From contig LVAA01000050.1 of the NCBI GenBank assembly GCA_001603955.1, positions 1 to 34,435 of the forward strand: a stretch of 34,435 nucleotides of DNA. Direction: 5' to 3'. The notes under the pieces were generated by a model. The model was not told the origin of the DNA. It saw nothing but the letters and a program-made list of their open reading frames with translations, and did not search any database. Of this stretch, positions 7,175 to 12,987 are shown one piece after another; within the stretch, counting starts at the first letter, position 1; each line of letters opens with the position of its first letter. This DNA comes from Syntrophobacterales bacterium Delta_02. GTDB taxonomy: Bacteria > Desulfobacterota > Syntrophorhabdia > Syntrophorhabdales > Syntrophorhabdaceae. Both the position numbers and the translations under genes were made by a program.

Positions 7175-7582
7175 CTAGAGGTCATAATTGCCGATCCGCT
7201 CAGGCTGATAGACGATCTGGGTTATCTGTATCCTCCTGATTCCTGCCGGGACCTCCCAGTCGAGGGTCTCGCCTTCGCGGCAGCCGATGAGAGCGCTCCC
7301 GATTGGCGCCAGAATGGAGACGGCTTTTTCACCCAGACCCGTCTTGTTGGGGAATACCAGGGCGAAGGACCTTTCCTCGCCGGTATCGAGGTCCCTGATG
7401 CGAACGACGGAGTTCATGGTGACGACGTCGGAGGGGATATCCCTGGGGTCTACCACCTTTGCCCTGTCGAGTTCTTCCTCCAGGCGGTCAAGGTAAGGTG
7501 TGTTGCCCCCACCGTATATCTCGATCAGCGCCCGGAGCCTCTGCATGTCATGTTCTGTTATGTAGATCTCACCTGTCTTCAT
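7175..7582 (-). CDS. rnk: Rnk-type nucleoside diphosphate kinase regulator (GreA/B C-terminal fold)
   Basis: The protein has 135 residues, the normal Rnk length (about 136). The N-terminal helical hairpin (EHDMQRLRALIEIYG, YLDRLEEELDRAKVV) is shorter than that of GreA. The C-terminal FKBP-like domain (MNSVVRIRDLDTGEERSF, PIGSALIGCREGETLDW, VPAGIRRIQITQI) is the GreA/GreB/Rnk signature. Rnk binds RNA polymerase in the secondary channel but lacks the acidic loop needed for RNA cleavage. I start at ATG 7582, preceded by AGGGAG, because the upstream codons do not match the family. A paralogous role as a Gre-like factor remains possible. Confidence 0.85.
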   Translation of the reverse strand: MKTGEIYITEHDMQRLRALIEIYGGGNTPYLDRLEEELDRAKVVDPRDIPSDVVTMNSVVRIRDLDTGEERSFALVFPNKTGLGEKAVSILAPIGSALIGCREGETLDWEVPAGIRRIQITQIVYQPERIGNYDL

Positions 7583-7865
7583 AGTATTGCTCCCTGCATG
7601 TTCCCTGGTGAAGGAGGTTCCCTTCGTTATCTTGATCGTGTCTTTGCCTGTCTCGTTCTTCCCCGTGTCCATGACGTCAAGTACCCTGCCGTGATCACAG
7701 TCAACACCGGAGGAGAGGGACCATGCGGCATTCCTGCCCCGGTGATGCGGTCAGTATCTGTTTTTAGAGAACTGTCCTAAAAGCGAACCTGAAAGTGTCC
7801 ACGGGAAGACGGCAGGCATAGCGAAAGCTGTTTGTTGACGTGTCGGACATGGACAAAGTTAACAT

Positions 7866-7948
7866 AAAAAGGACCTGAGTGTCAAAAGCCCGGTGACTTG
7901 ACCTCGTACCCCCCAATACCACAGGTCCGGCGGACCAAAGCAAGGTCC
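7866..7948 (-). terminator. Candidate intrinsic terminator plus hairpin on the minus strand
   Basis: Read leftwards, GGACCTG (7928-7922) pairs with CAGGTCC (7877-7871) and is followed by TTTTT (7870-7866). Just upstream is a second hairpin, GGACC/GGTCC with a seven-base loop (7932-7948). These lie downstream of the ncRNA candidate at 8015-8160 and may end a second transcript. The remaining gap (7583-7865) shows repeated ACTGTCC/AGTGTCC segments at 7771-7800 and no gene. Confidence 0.35.
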
Positions 7949-8014
7949 GGATCGTGTGCTATGCTTCATCGTGAGCCCGGTGTGTTGAACCTGCAGGGGC
8001 TGTGACCGCCTCAC

Positions 8015-8160
8015 AAAAAAAGAGGGTGGATTCCCAGGCTGCAACAGGTTCATGCGCGCTTAAAGCCTGTTTTCCACTTTCAATGAAGGGGTCCGAGGGT
8101 CGGCTCCCTCGACTCAGATAGTCCCTTCATTTACTTGTTGCCCGGGCGCATCCGCCCTTT
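8015..8160 (-). ncRNA. Structured non-coding RNA candidate, 6S-RNA-like layout
   Basis: This is a transcript of about 146 nt read leftwards. The predicted 5' end AAAGGGCGGAUG pairs with the 3' segment AAUCCACCCUC (8 of 9 positions around AGGGCGGAU/AUCCACCCU). The pairing continues with CCCGGGC against GCCUGGG and AAC against GUU, a long interrupted closing stem. Seven U residues follow (8021-8015). The middle holds a long terminal hairpin (AUGAAGGG ... CCCCUUCAU enclosing CGAGGG/CCCUCG) and, on the 3' side, a small AACAGG/CCUGUU hairpin. A closing stem, an open centre, a terminal stem-loop, a 3'-side hairpin and a strong promoter is the architecture of 6S RNA, which binds RNA polymerase. I see no primary-sequence signature that proves 6S identity. 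Confidence 0.5.
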
Positions 8161-8166
8161 AGTATA

Positions 8167-8194
8167 GTAATAGCACGTCTTCTTCGTCTGTCAA
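8167..8194 (-). promoter_or_regulatory. Strong sigma-70-type promoter for the ncRNA
   Basis: On the minus strand a perfect TTGACA (8194-8189) is followed after 16 bases by TATTAC (8172-8167). The predicted start, an A at 8160, is seven bases beyond the -10 box and coincides with the first base of the closing stem of the RNA. No open reading frame follows. Confidence 0.6.
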
Positions 8195-8197
8195 GTC

Positions 8198-8500
8198 CTA
8201 TTCGGGTGGCACTTCCTTGGGCTCGTACAACTCAAAGGTCCGCACCATGGGTGGTCCTTTGAGCAAACCTCCCGCAATCTCCTGAAGCTTCGGCCACAGG
8301 CTCACCGTGGCAGCCTCGGCATCCTCCCTGGATTCCCAAAGGCTCAACGCGCCGCATTCGCCGGTTTCGCGGTCGGCGAAGAATGTTGCGCCCTTGAATC
8401 CCCTCATCGTTTTGTAGATGGGGGCAAACGTGTCGGCCACCATTTCCCCCGTTGAATGCATTCCCGGCCCGAAATTGACCAGGATCAACCGTGTATACAT
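8198..8500 (-). CDS. Antibiotic-biosynthesis-monooxygenase (ABM)-like dimeric barrel protein
   Basis: The protein has 100 residues. YTRLILVNFGPGMHS, FKGATFFADRETGECGALSL and WESREDAEAA follow the strand-helix pattern of ABM/YgiN-type ferredoxin-like barrels, which act as quinol oxygenases, haem-degrading enzymes or proteins without catalytic role. No specific active-site residues can be assigned. ATG 8500 is preceded by GGGGGTG. It is in tandem with the universal stress protein gene (about 96 bases apart), so both may respond to stress. Its 3' end is 38 bases from the probable ncRNA start, and the ncRNA promoter sits in that gap. Confidence 0.65.
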   Translation of the reverse strand: MYTRLILVNFGPGMHSTGEMVADTFAPIYKTMRGFKGATFFADRETGECGALSLWESREDAEAATVSLWPKLQEIAGGLLKGPPMVRTFELYEPKEVPPE

Positions 8501-8596
8501 TAGTGCACCCCCTTTCTTTCCCGCGTATCCCGCCGGCCGCTCGGCGAGAGCCCGGCGGCGGCAGAGTCTCAACACGCGGCACGCCTCCCGGCGTTT

Positions 8597-9001
8597 TCAT
8601 CTTGTGAGCAGCACGGGACACCTCGAACTCTTCAACACATTCCTGGCCACCCCGCCGACAAGATATTTCGCGATGCCCGATTGACCGAGAGAGGCGATCA
8701 CGATCAGATCGATCCCCTTCTCTTCGCTCTCCTTCAGTATCTCTTCATAGACGATACCCGTTCGGACAGAGGCCGACACATCGACGCCCCCGGCCCGGGG
8801 GAGCCTCTCGACCTGTCTTTTCAACTTTTCCTCCGCCTCCCATCGAAGCGCGTTCTCGAACTCCGGACGGATGACTGCTATGACGTGGGTTACGAAGACT
8901 TTGGCCTGATATTGCCTTGCGATATCCAGCGCCTGCTCCAGGGCCTTGTCGGAATGCTCCGAAAAATCGGTGGGCACAAATATCTTTGTCGGCATGAGCA
9001 T
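8597..9001 (-). CDS. Universal stress protein, UspA family (ATP-binding type)
   Basis: The protein has 134 residues, a single Usp domain. KIFVPTDFSEHSDKAL is the N-terminal strand and helix, VFVTHVI the second strand. The C-terminal IVIASLGQSGIAKYLVG followed by VARNVLKSSRCPVLL gives the G-x2-G-x9-G-S/T nucleotide-binding signature, so this is an ATP-binding UspFG/MJ0577-like member. AAAGGAG lies about ten bases before ATG 9001, which is closer than for the ATG at 8995. It probably helps survival under energy or redox stress; the exact role is unknown. Confidence 0.9.
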   Translation of the reverse strand: MLMPTKIFVPTDFSEHSDKALEQALDIARQYQAKVFVTHVIAVIRPEFENALRWEAEEKLKRQVERLPRAGGVDVSASVRTGIVYEEILKESEEKGIDLIVIASLGQSGIAKYLVGGVARNVLKSSRCPVLLTR

Positions 9002-9090
9002 CGCACATCATCTCCTTTGCGTATGATCTCTGCCTAATTCAAGTATAGCTTTTTTTAAGGGGTTTGGTGAGATGTCGGTTGGCGGTCCTC

Positions 9091-9936
9091 TCAGCCGAGT
9101 TCGAAACTCGTGATGCCGAAGACCTTCTTCATGGGAACGGCGGGTGCTTCACCGCTGTACATCCTGCCTGTTTCGAACACGGGTGTCATCCCGTGATTCC
9201 CCACGAGGGTGACCGCGGCCGGGTTGGTTGCCGGGATATCCAGGAAGACGGGTGCGCGCTCCGGGACCTCTCCCGTCAGTGCGCGGAACAGACTTTCGGC
9301 GATATCGGGAGAATCGGCGAAAAGGGGACCTATCTTGAACCCGGTCCTGCAGGGGCGTATCACCCCGTAGCCCTTGAGTTCCCCGCCTTCGGTGAAACCC
9401 AGGGCCGCGCCGTCGGGGCGGATGACCCATTTCTCCAGAAATGCAGCCCGCCGCGCGGGAAAGATGGCGGAGTCATAGGAGACAACAGCATCGAAGGGAA
9501 TGGCCGCGAGCTCGACGACACCCGCGGAGCCTGCTCCCCGCTGCACCCGGCCCCTGTACCGGATGTTCCTGTGAGCAAGGGTGAAACCGAACTTTTCATA
9601 GTTCTTGATCTTTGCCACCACACCGTCGATGCCGACGTTCCGGGTTCCAAGCCGGCTCATCGCCTGCCTTCCCAACTCAACGCCGTACCATTTCCCACGC
9701 AATTCCTTCCTGACGATATAGAAGCCTATGAAACCAAAGGCCTCTCCGTAGGACACGGCGGAGATGCACCCTACCGGCTGGCCGTCCAGCTCCCCGATGA
9801 GGAAACCGTCGGGGTCCGCGTGGTAAAAGCAAGCGGTGTCGCTGAGTCCGGGATTCCACCCTTCCTCGGCCGCCCACTGAACGGCAAGCTCAACATCCTT
9901 GAGCGTCATCTGCCTTATGACAAACCCTTCCCTCAC
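9091..9936 (-). CDS. GNAT N-acetyltransferase with YitH/HsdZ-type C-terminal domain
   Basis: The protein has about 281 residues. The N-terminal GNAT domain shows IRQMTLKDVELAVQWAAEEG and GDLDGQPVGCISAVSYGE-like strands, then FYIVRKELRGKWYGVELGRQA, the acetyl-CoA pyrophosphate loop (consensus Q/RxxGxG/A, here RGKWYG). The C-terminal half (RRAAFLEKWV, GYGVIRPCRTGFKIGPLFAD, VFLDIPATNPAAVTLVGNHG) matches the second acetyltransferase-like domain of Bacillus YitH. The acyl acceptor is unknown. I choose GTG 9936, with AAGG eight bases upstream, because the longer frame to 10002 begins inside a stutter array (GGGTTTCAGAGTTCAAGG). Confidence 0.82.
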   Translation of the reverse strand: MREGFVIRQMTLKDVELAVQWAAEEGWNPGLSDTACFYHADPDGFLIGELDGQPVGCISAVSYGEAFGFIGFYIVRKELRGKWYGVELGRQAMSRLGTRNVGIDGVVAKIKNYEKFGFTLAHRNIRYRGRVQRGAGSAGVVELAAIPFDAVVSYDSAIFPARRAAFLEKWVIRPDGAALGFTEGGELKGYGVIRPCRTGFKIGPLFADSPDIAESLFRALTGEVPERAPVFLDIPATNPAAVTLVGNHGMTPVFETGRMYSGEAPAVPMKKVFGITSFELG

Positions 9937-9949
9937 CCTGTGCGCCTTA

Positions 9950-10030
9950 GCTCTGCCCTGAAGTCCTTGAACTCTGAAACCCTTGTACCCCGAAAATATC
10001 ACCCATCAGCCATTACCTGCCTTTTATCTT
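9950..10030. repeat. Stutter array between glucokinase and GNAT genes
   Basis: Read leftwards, the glucokinase stop codon lies in AGGTAATGGCTGATGGGTGA, a GGTNATGG-type array like those at 426 and 16172. It is followed by a second array, GGGTTTCAGAGTTCAAGGAC then TTCAGGGCAG, like those at 16585 and 34247. The array fills almost the whole 76-base gap between the two genes. Confidence 0.55.
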
Positions 10031-10972
10031 CGTCACCCCATAATTCGCCGCCCCCCACAGGCCGCTGTTCTCGCTCACAATGAGGGACACGGGGATCCTC
10101 CCGAGCATCGGGCCGTAGTGCCTGGATTCGTTGAATTCCTTCCTGAAATGGTCGTTCACGACGAGGAAAGGGTTTTTCATCGCGACGCCGCCGGCGATGA
10201 AGAGGCCTCCCAGGGCGAGGACCGTCAGTGCGTAATTGCGGCAGGCACGGGCGTAAAAGCGCGCGAAAAGGATGGTCGTTTCCGACTCCGGGGTGATCTC
10301 GGCGACGATGTCCTTCGGGGACAGTTCCCGTCCCGTCAGGAATGCGTGCAGGTGTGTGAGTCCCGGCCCGCTGACGACGATATCGCCGTAGGGATACTCC
10401 GCCCCGGTCCTTTCCATGAGAAAATCACGATATGCCGTCTCGGTCTTCCCGTAGAAGGGGAACGCCGCGTGGCCCGCCTCTGAGGGCAAGGGCAGGAGGT
10501 CTCCCCCCTCCGTGGCCACGAGGGCACAGTGCCCGAGGCCCGTGCCGGCTCCGATTACCGCCATGGCGGCGCGGTCCTCGGGGACTCCTGCCTGCACGGT
10601 CTGTCTCTCCAGCTCCTTCGCAAGAGGGCAGGCGAAGGCCTGCGCGACGAAATCGTTGATGAGGAATATCCTCGTGCCGGCCGAGCGCGACCGGAGGCCG
10701 GTCACGTCCACCTCCCAGGGGACGTTGGCCAGCGAGGCGTAGGTATTTTCCCTGACGGCCCCGGGGACGCCGAGGATCAGGGCATCCCAGTGAACTCCAG
10801 CCGGAATCGGGCCTGCGGCGAGTGCTTTATCGATGAGGTCGTCAAAAGACGATGAGCCCGCCGTCTCGAGTCCCAGCCTGCCGACGCATGACAGGGACCC
10901 CCCGTCGTCAGTGGTGAAATGGGCGAAACGGCTGTTCGTTCCCCCGATGTCGATGGCGATGATGTTTTTCAT
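10013..10972 (-). CDS. glk: Glucokinase (Glk family, PF02685 type)
   Basis: The protein has 319 residues, normal for bacterial Glk. The phosphate-1 motif is IAIDIGGTNSRFA, INDFVAQAFA carries the catalytic Asp, AVIGAGTGLGHCAL is the glucose/ATP loop, SEAGHAAFPF the EAGH substrate motif, and LALGGLFIAGGVAMKN the adenosine motif. It phosphorylates glucose with ATP in the cytoplasm, feeding glycolysis. AGGGGAGA precedes the ATG. It is encoded just downstream of the PurF-like gene (35-base gap) and probably shares its transcript. The stop codon is in a stutter unit. Confidence 0.93.
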   Translation of the reverse strand: MKNIIAIDIGGTNSRFAHFTTDDGGSLSCVGRLGLETAGSSSFDDLIDKALAAGPIPAGVHWDALILGVPGAVRENTYASLANVPWEVDVTGLRSRSAGTRIFLINDFVAQAFACPLAKELERQTVQAGVPEDRAAMAVIGAGTGLGHCALVATEGGDLLPLPSEAGHAAFPFYGKTETAYRDFLMERTGAEYPYGDIVVSGPGLTHLHAFLTGRELSPKDIVAEITPESETTILFARFYARACRNYALTVLALGGLFIAGGVAMKNPFLVVNDHFRKEFNESRHYGPMLGRIPVSLIVSENSGLWGAANYGVTKIKGR

Positions 10973-11007
10973 TGTCTCCCCTCATATCGCCCCGTGTGAA
11001 GCGTCTA

Positions 11008-12417
11008 TTACATGCAGCAGGCCGAGCCGCCCTCCCCGGTCCAGCAGTGGAGACAGAGCTTTTCCCGGGGCAGGCCGATGGCCTCGATCATATCATGGAT
11101 CTTCTGGAACTTGAGAGTGGTGACGTTTATCTCGCGCGCGATCCAATCGACCATCTTCCGGTACTTTTCCGAGGTGTCATCGAGGTATTCGGTGATGTTG
11201 TCCGTGCGCTTACCCTCGATGTCATTTATGGCGCGGCGCGCGGCGAGCTCGTCGACGGACCGGGTCGAGAGGGCGAACTTGCAGTGATACATGAGTGGCG
11301 GGCAGGCCGGGCGGACGTGTATCTCCTTCGCGCCCGAATCCCAGAGCTTGACGACGGTGAAATTCTTGAGCTGTGTGCCCCGCACGATGGAGTCCTCGCA
11401 AAGAACGATGCGGTTGCCGGCGATGACTTCGCGCACGGGTATGAGCTTCATGGTGGCCACGAGGTCCCGTATCTCCTGAGAGGGAGGCGTGTAGCTCCTT
11501 CCGTACCCCGGCGTGTACTTGACGAGAGGTCTGCGGTAGGGGAGCCCGGATTCCATAGCGTAGCCGATGGCATGGCCGACGCCCGAATCGGGGACGCCGG
11601 CCACGAGGTCGGCATCCACCTTGTCGCCCTTCGCCAGGAACCTTCCCGAGCGTTCGCGGACCACCTCCACGCTGATCCCTTCGTAACTGGATGCGGGATA
11701 TCCCGTGTATATCCAGAGGAAGGCGCATATCTGGTTCCGATCTCTGCCCGGGAGCTCACTTTGAAGTCCCGATGGGCGGATGCTGACGATCTCCCCCGGT
11801 TCGAGGAACCTGACCGTGCGGAACCCCAGGTTCAGGAAGGAGCAGTCCTCGGTGGCCACGGCATAGTCGCCGTCCTTCTCGCCGACGACGAGCGGAGTTC
11901 GCCCCAGGCGGTCCCTGGCCGCGTAGACCCCTTCCTCCTTGAGGAGCAGTATGGAAGCGGAGCCTTCGATGCGTTCGAATACCCCCTTGATGCCGTCGAC
12001 AAGGGTCTTCCCCTGGGTGATCAGTTTCGCGATGAGCTCCACCGAATTGATCCCGCCGCCGGACATCTCACTGAATGTCTCGCCGTTGTCGAGAAGCTCC
12101 TTCGCGAGCTCGTTGGTGTTCTCCACGATGCCCGTGGAAACGATGGCGAAGGTGCCGAACTTAGAGCCGATGATAAGGGGTTGGGCATCCCGGTCACTGA
12201 TGACGCCGATACCCGAATTGCCCTTCATTTCCTTGTATTCCTCGAAGAACTTGGACTTGAACTGCGACTTGCTGATGTCGTGTATGCTGCGGTGGAACCG
12301 GTCTCCCAGTACGGCCATCCCCCCATATTCCGTTCCCATATGCGAGTGATAATCGGTACCGTAGAGCAGGTTGCTCGCGCAGTTCTTCTTCGAAATTATG
12401 CCGAAAACTCCGCTCAT
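11008..12417 (-). CDS. Amidophosphoribosyltransferase (PurF) homologue lacking the glutaminase cysteine
   Basis: The protein has 469 residues. Its overall plan is PurF: an N-terminal Ntn glutaminase-type domain, then a phosphoribosyltransferase domain with the PRPP loop IVLCEDSIVRGTQLKN. The protein begins MSGVFGI where PurF begins MCGIFGI; the nucleophile Cys is Ser (AGC). The glutaminase motifs RGQESAG and GNLxN are also changed (MGTEYGG, TGIVENTNE). Cysteines at ICAFLW, MYHCKF and CLHCW correspond in order to the four [4Fe-4S] ligands of the Bacillus-type enzyme. So the transferase half looks intact and Fe-S bound while glutamine use is doubtful; ammonia-dependent or altered activity is inference. 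ATG 12417 is preceded by GGGAGG. Confidence 0.85.
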   Translation of the reverse strand: MSGVFGIISKKNCASNLLYGTDYHSHMGTEYGGMAVLGDRFHRSIHDISKSQFKSKFFEEYKEMKGNSGIGVISDRDAQPLIIGSKFGTFAIVSTGIVENTNELAKELLDNGETFSEMSGGGINSVELIAKLITQGKTLVDGIKGVFERIEGSASILLLKEEGVYAARDRLGRTPLVVGEKDGDYAVATEDCSFLNLGFRTVRFLEPGEIVSIRPSGLQSELPGRDRNQICAFLWIYTGYPASSYEGISVEVVRERSGRFLAKGDKVDADLVAGVPDSGVGHAIGYAMESGLPYRRPLVKYTPGYGRSYTPPSQEIRDLVATMKLIPVREVIAGNRIVLCEDSIVRGTQLKNFTVVKLWDSGAKEIHVRPACPPLMYHCKFALSTRSVDELAARRAINDIEGKRTDNITEYLDDTSEKYRKMVDWIAREINVTTLKFQKIHDMIEAIGLPREKLCLHCWTGEGGSACCM

Positions 12418-12744
12418 ACGCCCTCCCTGGTGGCATCCTGATCTGCTGTTGATAACGTGTCTTAATTGCAAGGATATGATATATAGATTCCCCGGAAAAT
12501 TCCACAGGAATGCACACCCCCCGCCCCCCCAACACCCCGGCAGTCTCTGCTCGCTTTCAGACTTGTGACGTGCAACGTGGGACTTGTGACGGTCTCTGAC
12601 CCGCAACCCGCAACCTTCTTCGTTAAGTTTCCCCCGACAGGTACCGAATATATCTATAGAACGGTGCCGGGGAGACCTCGTCGGGAATGCCGCAGCATCA
12701 GGGGCAAGGTTGCCAAACAGGGATAAGGAGATTATATTAAAGCC
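12418..12744. other. Gene-free stretch with a short stutter array
   Basis: This 327-base gap separates divergent genes and so should hold both promoters, but I find no convincing -35/-10 pair. At 12563-12611 there is a stutter array of GACTTGTGACGTGCAACG, GGGACTTGTGAC and GACCCGCAACCCGCAACC units, whose two halves are loosely complementary. A C-rich run (CCCCCCGCCCCCCC) at 12518-12531 precedes it. GGAG at 12727-12730 is the nearest Shine-Dalgarno to the next gene. Confidence 0.4.
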
Positions 12745-12987
12745 ATGACGACGGAAGAAGAAAAATTGGTTACCAGGTACGCTGACCAGGCATTCAGGGG
12801 AACGACGATACGCCAGGAATATCCCGTATGTGAATGCGGCAAGATCTTCAGCGAAAAGAACCTCTGTGATGCTCCGGGAGTTTTCTTCAAGAGCGTCGAC
12901 GTTTTCGGGAAGACGTATACGCTCATCGAGCCCGTCTGCCCCATATGCAAGCGCAAGATTCCGGCAAGCTTCAATATCCTTAACTAG
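12745..12987 (+). CDS. Small protein with CxC and CxxC motifs, unknown function
   Basis: The protein has 80 residues. Cysteines occur as CEC (residues about 29-31), one in KNLCDAPG and a C-terminal CPICKRK, consistent with one zinc or Fe-S site. The rest is soluble and mixed in charge. I do not recognise the family. The Shine-Dalgarno GGAG is about 14 bases before the ATG, longer than usual, so the start is uncertain. Its stop codon overlaps that of the convergent kinase: both read TAG from the shared palindrome CTAG at 12984-12987. Confidence 0.65.
   Translation: MTTEEEKLVTRYADQAFRGTTIRQEYPVCECGKIFSEKNLCDAPGVFFKSVDVFGKTYTLIEPVCPICKRKIPASFNILN

Noticed and set aside
8015-8160. tRNA, tmRNA, SRP RNA or RNase P RNA
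   Set aside because: There is no T-loop or CCA end, no tag-peptide frame, no SRP apical loop and no RNase P core; only the 6S-like layout fits.
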